Shown here piece after piece: positions 26,416 to 37,928 of a stretch of 64,000 bases of DNA; position 1 is the first letter of the stretch, and each line of letters starts with the position of its first letter. The translations under genes and the position numbers were made by a program. The stretch comes from Neckera pumila (Eukaryota > Streptophyta > Bryopsida > Hypnales > Neckeraceae): NCBI GenBank assembly GCA_963969595.1, contig OZ018411.1, positions 23,930,545 to 23,994,544 of the forward strand, given 5' to 3'. A model generated the notes under the pieces. The model worked only from the letters and a program-made list of their open reading frames with translations. It searched no databases and was not told where the DNA came from.

Positions 26416-27970
26416 AGAATGGGCACTTTTTGAACCTCCAACCTTACTACTTTCATGAGATTTTGCATTACAACTTGAATGGAAGAGCAATTTGCAGTAT
26501 ATATATTTGTTTTTTTTTTGCTAGACTATTGTTGTGTCTTCCACCTCCAGATTGTTGTAGTGCAAGGAAGTGGATGTATAACATGGGTACAGCCAAAATA
26601 TCACACCCTACCTAGAACTGCCATTATCACTTTGTATACATCTTCAAAATCAATATGTACATGATAGATACATGAAGAAATGATTTTAGAACATTTATCC
26701 AAAAAATTCTTTTTGCATAAATTTTGCATATAGTATCCAAATGTTACTTTTATTAATTAGTGCGTTAAAACCTCTTTTCAATTGCCAACAAGAAAAATAT
26801 GAGAATTTGATCCCTCTAATAATAGTAATTGGACACAGTAGCAAAAATTGGCGGTTTGGGGGGTATCCACCTTAGTAGATATTAGTGGGCTTGTTTGTGC
26901 CATTGTTTGACTATTTTATCTATTGTGGCTACTAGCGGTATATTAGAGAGCTAGTTGATTTTGCTTTGCAGGTGGCAAGGTTCACTATTTATGCCTTTGC
27001 ACTTAAGGTAAAAGACCCCATTGCGATCAAATGGCCCATGATGGACACCTAATGATCCCATCATATTTTTTCAGACCACAATCAATGCCTTACATGGTAG
27101 TTATGGAGTAATTAGTGACCTCAGTAGGTACTTCCAACTATTCAGTGTAAAATTCTTCATAGAAATTGATTTTTTAGGTCTTCCATGTTTGAAAATGTTG
27201 TGACTACATTGGGTAGGAAGATGACCATATTGGATTTAGATTTTATTGGTCATGAGGTGGCCTACAGACCCCCATGGGCTAATCGCTTCAAAAATTCAGA
27301 ACTAATTCGTACTTGGTCCAAAAAATATAATTTCAAATGTCCTCACTGTCTATTATACTTGTCTTCGTGTGGGAAAAAATTTGGAAAATTCCAACAATGG
27401 CAAGAAGGCACACTCCTAATTCTGACCGCAATGGGGGCTTTTACTTAGATAATCAAAAGCTTTCTGAGAACCTGAAGCTTGAATGGAACTTGACCAAACC
27501 TCAATATACATGAATTGTGAGTTGTTTTTGTATATTTCATTCTTCTCAAACATCTTGTGTTTTGTTGAAGTTATTTTAGTCTTGTGTTCAATTGGTATTT
27601 AGTCATATTTTGGGTAGAAGGTTGTGTTTATATCATGCGGTCCCTCCCATTTGCACATAACATTTAGTAGTAGTCTCCAGCTCAGTTGTCCTTCCCCAAC
27701 AAAATGATGTAGAATATTTCACATCATTTCATCTTCAATGAAATAATGTAGAATAATCTACATTCTATCACTAGCTATGGAATACATAGCATGAGGCATG
27801 AGAATGGTAAATAGTATTGAAAAGCAATTAGTGATGAAAGTAGTCTATGTTCAAAGTAGTGCTCAGAAGCAATGAGGAATCCATTAGATGAACTTCACGG
27901 ATGAAGACTCATACCTCTTTGAAGGCTACTGGATGCTATGGCAATCGCTAGTCAAAAAACATCATTTTGT
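26416..27970. other. Repeat-derived spacer, no gene seen
   Basis: Contains short ORFs (for example 27185-27448) without recognisable domains. Probably remnants of old elements. Confidence 0.4.
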
Positions 27971-27974
27971 ATAA

Positions 27975-29178
27975 GGGTGAATGCAAGAAACACTTGTATT
28001 ATATGTTGCGTTTTGTCACATTCTAGTTTTTGATTTTTTTTTGGCCATAACTTTTGTGTTTTAGCTCCAAATGACTCAAAATTTATAGGGAAGCTACTCA
28101 TAACCAATATACACCTTTTACAATCTTTCAATTATTTTTTAAACAGCCTCAATAATTTTTTACAATGATGATTTAGAGTTTTTTTGCACTTTTTTTAATC
28201 CAAAAAAACAAATAGTGAGCTGAAATTTGGAAAAAATTGTCTTCTAGTAGACATATAGCTATTGTCCAAATGAATTTTAAAAATACTTATTTTTATGTGG
28301 TGTAGAAGTCCACAAAGAGAGATCCTTTTTGCATTTATTTCAAAGGTATGAAACATTATTTTGGTGCATTTTTTGGGCAAATCCCATCATCAATTTTTTT
28401 TCTCAAATGGACAATTTTTAGATTTTTTTTTGAAAAATAATCCTATTTTTTACAATTGTAAAGTGGTATTACCAAAATTCTAGTGAAGAAAATACCACTA
28501 GAATTTTGGACATAGAATTCACCCTAAAACCAATGAAGAAAGTACCACCTTTTAAAAAAAAAAATAGGAATTTAAAAAAAAAATCTAGAAATTGTCCATT
28601 TGAGAAAAACTTGGTGATGGGATTTGACCAAAAAATGCACCAAAATAATGTTTCATACCTTTGAAATAAATGCAAAAAGAAGCTATTTTATAAGTATTAA
28701 GTTTCTTTCATAGGCTAATATGAAATGAGTGTGTAGTTTTTTAAACCCCTACAACAAAGTCTTCATAACAATGGGAGGGAATACATGTCTAATACTCAAT
28801 ATAGCCTTTAGAAATGTCAGTTAAAGTACATAATCTATAATAATACTCGTAAATTTTTTTTTTTTAAATCCTTTGGACAATAGCTATAAGTCTACTAGAA
28901 GACCATCTTCTCCAAATTTAAGCTCAAAATTCATTTTTCGGAGTTAAACAAAGTGCAAAACCACCTAAGTCACCCATTGTGAGAAATTATCAAGGCTATT
29001 AAAAAATAATGAATTACTTTTGGAAAATCTTGAAAATTTTGAAAAAGGTGTATAATGGTTATGAGTAGCTTTCCTATAAATTTTAAGCCATTTGAAGCTA
29101 AAACACAAAAGTTATGGCCAAAAAAAATTCAAAAACTAGAATGTGACAAAACGCTTTAAGTGTTTCTTGCATTCACCC
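27975..29178. mobile_element. Fold-back element with family B ends (TSD ATAA)
   Basis: The ends GGGTGAATGCAAGAAACACT and AGTGTTTCTTGCATTCACCC are perfect inverted repeats, flanked by ATAA on both sides (27971-27974 and 29179-29182). The interior is also inverted: the blocks holding GGCCATAACTTTTGTGTTTTA and its reverse, and ATTTCAAAGGTATGAAACAT and its reverse, occur in mirrored order. The symmetry centre is near 28490; the right arm is about 170 bases longer. Noncoding. Confidence 0.85.
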
Positions 29179-29182
29179 ATAA

Positions 29183-30454
29183 GTGAATATGCTCAACAAT
29201 GGATTTAAAAAAATTGAAGTAGCTTCAATAATTGAATACATGAGAATGAATTTATTTTTCTGACAGATAATTTTTTGAGCAAATTGTAATAAGTGTCTCT
29301 CTTATCAATAGAATTGTAAATTCTCTTTGAAATTTTGAGTAGGTGAGAAGAAAAAATCAAAATTTCCAGTCAAAATTTCTATGTGGTGAACTGGGGTTAC
29401 AAAAAATTGCCAAAACAAGTGCCAAAAGAATTGGATCTATACTAGTGTTTCCTTATAGTTCTGGTAGAAAGCTCTAGAAAAAGTTCATCATATACCTACT
29501 AAATGCTCTCTCCATACTGGATGAACTTGCAATTGCAATTGATTATAAAAAAATTGGAATTGCACTTGTGTTAGTTCTAAAACTATCAATCAAATTTATT
29601 AATTCTCAAAGATACGTGAGGAACTATACATACAATATTGTATTTGATTCCTAGAATTAAAAAAATATGTACTAAACCAAAGCAAGATGTACACTATTGG
29701 ATTGATAATTCAACAATTAACAACATTTGTTAACTTCTCAACCTTATTATGTTCAAATACAACACTATAATACACATAAAATAGAAAAATATGTTTTTCT
29801 TTTGGAAGAGCCATGTGTCATTAGATCCAGCTGAAGATGAATAATGTATACTTCAATTTATGCACCTTCTATGTCAAAGACACAGAAAACACATTGTTGT
29901 GTCTAAAATTTGACTTTCCAACCTTGAAGGGTTAATCTCTTAATATTTTATTTGACACTTTTGTTATGGTCAAGATTAGGTTTTAATGCCACAAAGAGAG
30001 TAATATCAAAATAGTGGACCTCGTAAATTGCGACAATCTTCTTCAAACCTTTAATTGTTGCATTCATTATAAATAATAGATTTTGAGTTGGGTAAATATT
30101 TTTTTGGTAAATTAGATGCTGAATTGTAACCGCAAACATCAAAGAAATTTGGTACGAAATGATAACAAAAAGTTTTACAAGTGAAGTATGATACTTTGGT
30201 TAGTATAAAGAATTGTACATTTGGAATCTTATGATGAATTATATTAATATAAAAGAATATGAATTCAATAACAAAATTTTCATTATTGATTTGAAGACAT
30301 GTCAAAATCTTAAAAAAATTTACAAGAGATATCAAATAATTGATCAATGCAAATAAAATAAGCATTATTTATATTTTGAAACAGACTCTTCAACAATTGT
30401 TTCATCACAATTACAAAATAAATAAAATTAAATTGCAGATTCTTACGGTATCCA
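29183..30454. other. Spacer and upstream region of the heat shock gene
   Basis: AT-rich, no gene seen. I looked for arrays of GAA/TTC heat shock elements before 30450; only a loose cluster near 30377-30410 is visible, not a canonical array. Confidence 0.45.
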
Positions 30455-30461
30455 TATATAG
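30455..30461 (+). promoter_or_regulatory. Probable TATA box of the small heat shock gene
   Basis: TATATAG lies 89 bases before the ATG at 30550, a usual distance for a plant gene with a short leader. Inferred from position only. Confidence 0.4.
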
Positions 30462-30549
30462 ATTTAGGAGTGCAAATAAGTTTTCTTTTGTAATCTATAG
30501 CACAAAAAAATCACGACATCATTAGTCTACTCATTAGAGATAACAAACA

Positions 30550-32085
30550 ATGGCCTTGGAAAAACATCATCACCACTATCACCAAGAAGATAGCGGAGGA
30601 AAAGGCCTAACAAAACTCAAAGACAAAAAAGAACATCAATTAAGCTTGTGGGATCCTTTGGCAAGTGATCCTTTTGATGCTCTTGGTGCACTTTGGCAAA
30701 GACCTATATCACTCTTCTTAAGTTTTTGTACACTTGGAACTCGTGTGGATTGGAAAGAGACAATAGATAATCACATTTTCAAAGCAGATCTACCTGGTAA
30801 TATAGTTTTCATGTAATAAACTATTACAATGCATAGTGTATTTTAACAATTAGAAATTTGTACTTTGTCATTGGCTAAATTGTACTCCCTCTATTGCATA
30901 ATGACATTCTGGTTTTCCTTAATTTTATTGCAATAAGATTAATACTTTACCTTAAAAATGGCTTTGGAACTCAAAGTTTTCTATGAGTCAGGCAATCATG
31001 AATATATAAAACTCGGAATTCTGAGGCCCAAATGACAATATAATTTCTTTTAGTTTAGATTTTCTTAATCTACCTTTTCAAGAAGTTTTTATGTCATTTC
31101 AAATGATTGTACTTAATCCCTAAAGTCCCACTGTCCCCTTAGGGAACAAAATAGATTTCGAGTAGGCTTGTACGGTCTCAATTTTTCTTGTGATTTTTTG
31201 AATTTTTTTGAAGATATAAAACATACATTTGTTTTCTAAGAATATAATTTTTATTTCAATCTGTGCCCAATAGCAAAAGTTATGTCTTCCTAAGTCCAAA
31301 ATGGAGTTTTTTGGTTAGCACAGAAAAGATCACAAAAAGTCAAAATAAAATTTTGACAAATTTGTTTCTCATAAAAAATATTTTTTTCTACAAGGAAAGA
31401 TTTGGTTCATACTATTTGGATTAGTTTTGAGAAAGTTATGGACAAATTTGTTTTTTGCAAAACTAAGCATCTTTTTGACAAAACAACTTACAGAATTAAT
31501 TTTTGAATGCAATTTTTACAATTTCTCATTAAAGAAAAGTTTAATATGGTTTAGATAGTTTGCTAGAACAATCTCACTATAGGAATTAGTGATTCAATTC
31601 CATCTAAGAGCTATTAACAATTTAGATTTTCCTTCAGTCTCATGCCTATTTTTATTTAATAATTTATATTAAAGAATGAAAATCAATGAGCATGCAAAAT
31701 TTTTGATTTATTCACTTCAAAGACACATATATTTAAATCCATGTGGACAAAGATAGTGAAGCAATTGAGGCATTGACAAGAACTTTTTATCTTTGTGCAA
31801 ACACCAGGGCTTACAAAAGATGATGTGAAAGTGACGGTGGAACATGGAAACATGTTGCAAATAATTGGTGAGAGACGGGCAGACATGGACGATGGGGGGA
31901 CATGGCATCATGTGGAGCGCAATCAAAATACGTTTGTGAGACAATTCCAGCTCCCACATGATGCCCGTGTAAATACAATGAAGATTAAGGTTGAGAATGG
32001 AGTCTTAACCATATATGTTCCCAAAGACAAAAACTATAAAACTCTTCCCCGGTTCTCCAAGGAGATTCCCGTCCAATGGGAGTAA
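30550..32085 (+). CDS. Small heat shock protein (alpha-crystallin domain), two exons
   Basis: Exons 30550-30796 and 31808-32085 (GT..AG, 1011-bp intron) join inside the codon for the Gly of FKADLPGLTKDDVK and give 174 residues. The N-terminal arm is His-rich (MALEKHHHHYHQ) and then has SLWDPLASDPFDALGALWQ, like cytosolic class I plant proteins. The alpha-crystallin domain starts at VDWKETIDNH; its two consensus blocks are visible (ADLPG..V..VEHGNMLQIIGER and VENGVLTIYVPK). The C-terminal extension carries an I-x-I/V motif, EIPVQ, used for oligomer assembly. The protein would be an ATP-independent holdase binding unfolding proteins. An intron is unusual for class I genes, and the atypical His-rich start with no obvious organelle signal leaves the class open. 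The start context AACAATGGC is good. Reading frame intact. Confidence 0.9.
31113..31690 (-). mobile_element. Family C element remnant inside the heat shock gene intron
   Basis: TTAATCCCTAAAGTCCCACTG at 31113 onward is the reverse complement of the family C right end. The interior (TTGCTAGAACAATCTCACTA near 31560, GAGCTATTAACAATTTAGAT near 31607) matches other copies. The far end is not recognisable, so it is truncated. Confidence 0.6.
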
Positions 32086-32482
32086 TGTTTAATACATTGA
32101 CTCCCTAAGAAGGGCACTTGCTACTCATAAACTCTTTGCTGCATTAACTACGGTTCTAAATTAAAGGATTCACCTTCTTTACTGCGGTAAAGAATCTGCG
32201 CAATCATGGAATCCTTTGTGAAAACTACCCCAAAACCTTCGCTCCGAGTTCTTGCACAAGTCGCTGGCTACATCCTTCAAATTCTCCATACCTCAAAATG
32301 CAATGAAAACATAACCAGTAGGCACACAAATCTCGGTGACGTGTCACACTTGCATTTGTTCTCAGCACCGCAGTTCTCCACCGTAACTGCGGACTGGATT
32401 TCTCAGCTCTGATGTTCTTGCCAGTGGGGCTCTTGTTTGTCGACAAAGACAAATTTCACCGAATTCTGTCCGAGAAGGGGCT
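32086..32482. other. 3' region of the small heat shock gene
   Basis: Moderately GC-rich, no coding motif. Polyadenylation site not identified. Confidence 0.4.
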
Positions 32483-32632
32483 GGTTATGTAATAGGTAAC
32501 CATTCCAAGGGGGCCAGTTATTGCCTGTGAACTGTCACCCTTGAGCTAGCAAAGCCGGTAGGCTGAGCCTAGATCGATGGTGACAGTTCACAAGCGATGT
32601 CCGGTTCCCATGGGTGGTTACCGAACATAACC
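32483..32632. other. 150-nt inverted repeat, possible hairpin RNA
   Basis: The outer arms GGTTATGT...GGTAACCA and TGGTTACC...ACATAACC pair, and the inner arms TGTGAACTGTCACC (32526-32539) and GGTGACAGTTCACA (32579-32592) are perfectly complementary, with a loop of 39 nt and looser pairing between. Size and shape fit a MIR precursor or a very small MITE. No expression evidence. Confidence 0.5.
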
Positions 32633-33525
32633 GGTAACTCCCAGAGTCAAGCCTTACACACCTACCACCTTTGCAAAAATACATGAGATTTACCAATTGG
32701 ATCACCTCTTGTGAATTTTGAGATGTTGAACTTTCATGTAACCAGGCCTCTGTACAATTAGCAGAATGTGTAGAGCCATTGCTATTTCTTTCGGAAGAAT
32801 TACTAGAGCTATATATTGGACATGCTCGTAGAGTTTCTGTAATACCAAACTGATCTGTAGCATTCAAATCCTGATTCAAATGCTTATGCTGATTTTCGGT
32901 ATTGCACTGAACATGGTAATTTGAAATGATGAATGCCTCCAGGTTGTATCATTTGCATGACATGGTTGATAACTGTAGCTCAAATGTTTGTTTCTTTGTG
33001 GATCTACATGCAAACATCCCAGGACTTTCTTCCTTTTCTCCTTCACTGTGCAAGTTTCAATTCTCAGAATCAGAACCATTTCCAGGTGTTCCAAAATCCA
33101 AAGTGCCTAATATCATGGTTTATGCTGAGTGCTAATTGCTGGAAGTTTATACAAGAGTTCATTGCTAGTCTGTGCTGAGTGTTCATGTTGAGAATAATTG
33201 CTGGTTTTCGAGATAGAAGGCAAGCATGATGACAGCTAACAGTGAAATCATTAAATTTGGATGAACTATGTTGATGTTGTGACATCTTAAGAGTATCTTT
33301 ATGCAGGTCCCACGGATCACATCATGCTCATAACTAACCTCTTGGAATCATAAACTAGTCCGCAAGCATACGAACAGGCTCTATGTAGGTGGTTATCAGG
33401 AAACAATGCCCCTGCTCGTAGCCAATCCAGAAGCGACACGTTGGCGAGACTCTGGGAGTGATCGGTTATGTGCTTCTGTTAACGAAGAGCCCACCTCGAT
33501 TCGCGTGCCTGCTAGATTATGTCCA
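32633..33525. other. Spacer, no gene seen
   Basis: Mixed composition. Short ORFs overlap on both strands and show no domain. Confidence 0.4.
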
Positions 33526-33619
33526 ATAACCTCCTAGAGGAGGCAGGTTCTCGGTGGAGCCCCTCGGGGCTACCGCGCCTCGGTTCTCCACCGAGAACCT
33601 GTCTCCTCTCGGAGGTTAT
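33526..33619. other. GC-rich 94-nt near-perfect hairpin
   Basis: The left arm 33526-33559 and right arm 33586-33619 pair over 34 positions with two mismatches (shared core CAGGTTCTCGGTGGAG). The 26-nt loop holds the right half of a smaller GC-rich palindrome (AGCCCCTCGGGGCT, 33558-33571). It stands out in AT-rich surroundings. It could be a small-RNA precursor, a MITE relic or a cruciform-forming site. Confidence 0.6.
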
Positions 33620-34339
33620 ATAGTCCGCAATCCACTGTACATCCATGTCACATCTGTTCAAGAAATTCTTCTCTCATACTTAGAGACGCGTGCTTTAATT
33701 TTGTACATTTAGCTTCAATTTACTGTTGCTGCCAAAACTGCATCCTCTCAAGTGGTGGCTATGAAAGCTTGTGTCGAAACTACGTAACTGTGTGCCATTT
33801 AGTCAAGTAAGTTAGAGGTACTATTTGCGTCATTTTTAGCATTCCAAATATTCGTTAGTAAATTTTGGGAGATGTATTTTGGAAAAATCCTCGGGTGCTT
33901 ACAAGAGACCAAAGTGCCAAATCTGTTCAGACCAAAGTGTTTCATCAAGTGCTGCGTATGCATTTACTTTGCAATCTTTCAAAGAGGGAGGTTGTAGAGC
34001 ACTCTTGAAAGTACAGTAGACAACCCCATTTCATTGAGTGGCCATAGACATTTGCCAACTCGTGCTTAAGTACACCACTTGCTAATGTATGAATAGATGA
34101 TTTGCTCAAATCAGTAAAGATGGAGTCCGTAATGGCTTTCATATCCTTTGCATAAAGCCAAGAGATTTTGGTGTTCTTTAAGCTTACGAAATGCGACCAT
34201 CGCATGTTTTTGGCCATCACTGTGAAGCTAGCAAGTACTGGACTTCAAATTGCTCATACAGATACAGGGCGCAATGATTTCTTTGCACCGCTTTCTTGAG
34301 GCCTGTAACCGATTTCAGTACAACTCACTAGCTGGGTTA
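33620..34339. other. Spacer before the lectin pseudogene
   Basis: No recognisable coding sequence. It may contain the former promoter of the lectin gene. Confidence 0.35.
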
Positions 34340-35021
34340 ATGGAGCTGATGATATTTCTAGTGCTGGCAAACGTATCTCTTGTGCTAGCTAAGCCAGAAC
34401 GTCACCAGTTTCCACTTTCAAATGTTCAACACAACCGATATGGATGTGTCTGAGTTTCTGATCAAGGAGACGCCGCCCTCATGCCCAATGCTTCTTCCAT
34501 ATGGCTGAATCTCAACAGTCAGGTAACAACACACGTGGATCCCTCCTCTACGCTAACCACGTCCAATTCCGACACTGGTCTCCGACTTTCGCAATATCCG
34601 CAATACCCGCGGAGGCTCCATCTGCTTAATGAAAAGGCCCCAAAACGGTGACCCCAGCAACCACATCCTCGCAGTGGAGTTCGACACTTGGAAGAATCCA
34701 GAGTTTGGGGACCCTAGTGACAACCACGTCGATTTCGTGACGGGGCGGGATTCCACTACCTGCGTGGACTATGACGCGGAACAATGGACACTGGAACTGC
34801 GCGTGGCGGTGAGCGACATGGTGAAACCAGAGCAAGCGATTATTCACGTCACGGAGCTCGACATCAGCGCGGTGGTGGAGGATTACATGTGGGTGGGGTT
34901 CAGTGGCTCCCAGTCATTGTACCAGGAGATTCATAAGATCAAGGCCTGGAGATTTGCGACGAGACCATTTGGTGTTGGCTACACCAAACATGCTCACGTC
35001 TGTTTTCTAAAATCGTGGTAA
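34340..35021 (+). pseudogene. L-type (legume) lectin domain pseudogene
   Basis: ATG at 34340 opens a signal peptide (MELMIFLVLANVSLVLA, then KPERHQFPLSN). The same frame continues past a TGA at 34451 into QGDAALMPNASS, matching the lectin N-terminal block QGDA..PNG. After a frameshift comes SLLYANHVQFRHW (canonical GRALYxxPVxF W), then a short deleted or scrambled part where the DGxAFF block should be. A third frame (34629-35021) gives NHILAVEFDTWKNPEF, DPSDNHV, VDYDAEQWTLELRV and YMWVGFSGS, the metal-binding EFDT/N/D/H set and the C-terminal strands. The GIDxNS segment after HV is shortened. Family members bind sugars outside the cell, alone or as the ectodomain of receptor kinases. No kinase domain follows; only a short hydrophobic stretch is seen near 35050. 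At least one stop and two frameshifts make it a pseudogene, unless assembly errors explain them. Confidence 0.8.
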
Positions 35022-36399
35022 TGGTCGTGGGAATCGCTGCTAAGTGTGGCGTGGATTGTTGTCGCAGTCGTTGTGCATCGAGTGTTGCATGGCCAATGGG
35101 GGTGCATATCATTTGATTACACCGACGCAGGGTGATGCCAACCAAACGTGACACATTAATTGGATGGAATCGAAAGAGCGTGAGAATTGCGTCGACAGCG
35201 TGATTGAAATATTGAATGGTTTCAGACTCTACCGGCGTGAATTTTGCTTCGTGGAGCTCTGCGACAGCCGTGATTCAGTTCGGAATGCGAGCCCTACTGG
35301 CAAGTAATCGAAGTAACGTCAATTTGGTTAAATAAATTGGAGTATTCCACGATTAAGGCACTTTTCAGACTGCACGGCCTCAAACAGAATTCTATACCTG
35401 TCCTAGCTATTTTTTAGAGCATTGTGTAGATTTGGGTCGCAAAGTTTGGCGCAAGAATCGCACCAATTTAACGAAATTGACGTATCTCAAGTCTATTCGA
35501 CTAATACTGGGGCGTTAATTTGCTTCAGATTGTGTTGCCGACTTCCAGAATGAAATCCGCGTTTCCTATTGACGGAATGCGACGGATGTTGCAGCTGGGG
35601 TTGCTGTGTACGCTGCCACCCGAATCCCTTGAGCGACCAATCATGTGAACCGCTCACGAGCGTTTGATGGGAAAAGCGATGTTGATGCCAGTGTTGCCTG
35701 CTTCTTGACCAAAGGTAGTACTGCGTTTCTTGTAGTCCAGTATTGGACACTGACTATATTTCTTTGGTGAAATGACCTCGTCGAGCTCTGATCGACTCTG
35801 CGACCGTAAGTTCCTTGAGATCCGGGTCTGTCTGTTCCGGTCTGCATTCTATATGAAGTTGATCGGATGTCTCTCTCTTTCGCTAGGGAGTTGTGTTTTT
35901 TCTTCGAGTCTGATTGATTTGTATTTTGTGTTTGACCGTCTTCACCGTTGGAAGATTATGGAACACATTTTAGTGGCCTGGATTTATGGTGAGCTTACAG
36001 CAAGAAGTGATCACTGTGATCGAGCTTTGTGAGTAATCAACAGTTGATGCCATAAAGTACTTCAGAAATAAATGCTCTGCAGTTGGCGATTTTCTGCAAA
36101 TGCTTTTGTGCCTTTGAAGATTGAGTTTTGTAGGCAAAGCTCGCCATGGATTCAGTCGCACCATTCTGTATGAATGTATGGGTACTTTGTTTAAGCACAT
36201 TCATATGACATTGTTCCGCTTACAACCTGGTTGCTCGCCCTCATTTGAAAGCCTGACTGATAGAGTTCTTCATTTGGGCCTCTATTCTCTATTTCTCCAG
36301 TTGCAAGTGTCTCAAAGCAAAGGTGAAGTCAGGGTGCTAATACCGACCTTCAAAGGACCGGGAGCTGCTTGAGTGGGTATAATGAAAAATCCATCCATT
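35022..36399. other. Region downstream of the lectin pseudogene
   Basis: GC content stays higher than in the surrounding spacers to about 36380, so it may be old genic DNA. I found no kinase motifs (no GxGxxG, HRDLKPxN or DFG) and no other domain. Confidence 0.4.
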
Positions 36400-36870
36400 A
36401 CCGTAAGTTAGGCTGTTTGTTTTGATTTGTTTTATTTTGTTTTGTTTGCTATGTTGAGATCTCTTGGACCGTGCGTCCTGCGGTTGCGTTCTTGATAATG
36501 TCGGAAAGCTCTCAGCAAGAAAGGATGTACGGACTTTGTTTCCTAGAATTTGAATATACGATGGGAAAGTAATTCAATTTCAAAGTTTTTATGGATTAAT
36601 GAAATTAGAAAATTACTTTTATATTTATTTTGGTTGTAGCAATGGCACAGGGCACATTAGTCATCAATACCTTAAGTTAGATTGTTTGTTGTTTGTTACT
36701 ATGAGATCTCCTGAACCGGACGTCTCCTAGTTGCATTCTTGGTGTTGTTGGAAAGCTATCCACAATGAAGGGTGCACGGGCTACTTTTTGGAGTTTTGAC
36801 TCACAATATAAAACTTATTGAATTTATAAATTAAAAAATTACTAAAAACTTATTTTGACTATTATTTTTG
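36400..36870. repeat. Family D tandem pair, about 250-bp units
   Basis: Two successive units (about 36400-36650 and 36655-36870) share the blocks GAGATCTC(T/C)TG(G/A)ACCG, TTG(C/T)(G/A)TTCTTG and GGAAAGCT. Diverged copies are at about 47735-47960 and 48040-48190. Origin unknown; possibly an LTR or MITE relic. Confidence 0.55.
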
Positions 36871-37202
36871 AAAACTTATAAAAATTGCATCTAGAAATGA
36901 ATCCTACAAGTTATTTTTTCAAGAAGATGCTCTAATTGTCCAAAAAACAAGATTGTTTATGACTTTCTCATAACAAGTCTAAATAATATGAATCAACCTC
37001 TCCTAGCCCTCCTTCCACCCTCTCCATTGTTTTGAGCATAATTTTTATTCACCAATCAAAAAAAAAAATATTTCCACTTAGATAATTAATTTTTCTATCT
37101 TCAAAAAAAATTTCAAAAAATCAGGACAAAATTTCAACCCGTAGGTACCTGCTCAAAATTCCCATTTGTCCCCCAAAGGGACGATGGTCCTTTAGAGGTT
37201 AA
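36871..37202. mobile_element. Family C right-end fragment
   Basis: Contains the shared block CCTACAAGTTATTTTTTCAA and ends GGTCCTTTAGAGGTTAA (TTAA at 37199-37202). The left end is missing. Confidence 0.55.
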
Positions 37203-37347
37203 GGTAAAAAAGACTAATGTGTACATTGTTTATTTTGCTTGCTAGAACAATCTCAACATTGAAATTTGTGCATTTCAATTCTATTTTAGAGATATTAATA
37301 ATTTAGATTTTATTTTTGTCTCCTACCTACTTCTACTTAACAATTAT

Positions 37348-37928
37348 TTAACCCCTAAGGATTTTTGACTATGATTTTACCAAAAACGCTCCATAACTGC
37401 TCTTTCTAATACAAGTACCAAATTTTAGAAAAAACTTTTTTGGACATATGTAACTGTAGTTTCTTATAGTGCGCTAGTTTTAGAAGATGTGGAAAAAAAA
37501 ATTAAGAATTTTCCACCATGTAGATTGCAAGATATTAGCGTCTGAATTGAGAAAAATCCTTTTTTTGGCCCTGCAAAAAACCAGGCAGCTGCACTTCACA
37601 ACCTCACTTTTCTATGAAAAGATGTCTAAAATGGTGGTTACTCTTTGGATTCAATCTTCAAGGCAAGTTGGCTAAATGCGTGAAAATCTTCAAAACATTT
37701 GGAATTGTATAATATAAAGGAAAAAAATAGTAAGTAGATAGAAGTAGAAAATGATTCAAAGTACTAAATTGTTAAGAATTTAATATAAAATTGAAAAATG
37801 ACAATCCCAATGGTTGTAATGTTGTAATAAACAATCAACACCAATTTTTTTATTTTTTTACAAAAGTATTGAAAATTGAGTTAATTAAAGGACTTTGAAG
37901 TTTATTTTAGAGTAGAGATTCTATAACT
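37348..37928. mobile_element. Truncated TTAA element, family 1
   Basis: Starts TTAACCCCTAAGG and follows 21744-22330 closely (for example CACTTCACAACCTCACTTTTC), then stops abruptly near 37928 where the CAAATTG-rich block begins. The junction marks the edge of that later insertion. Confidence 0.65.

Noticed and set aside
27185..27448. 87-residue ORF with a CPHC motif
   Set aside because: One CxxC pair only, AT-rich surroundings, no homologous features visible; treated as chance or old TE remnant.
29500..29550. Local CAATTG doublet as part of the motif lattice
   Set aside because: CAATTG appears now and then elsewhere (for example 7447, 15817, 29530) at background density; only 185-6567 is enriched.
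30377..30410. Canonical heat shock element array before the small heat shock gene
   Set aside because: GAA and TTC blocks are present but not in the alternating 5-bp phase required.
35022..36400. Kinase domain of a lectin receptor kinase downstream of the lectin remnant
   Set aside because: No glycine loop, HRDLKPxN or DFG motif in any frame.
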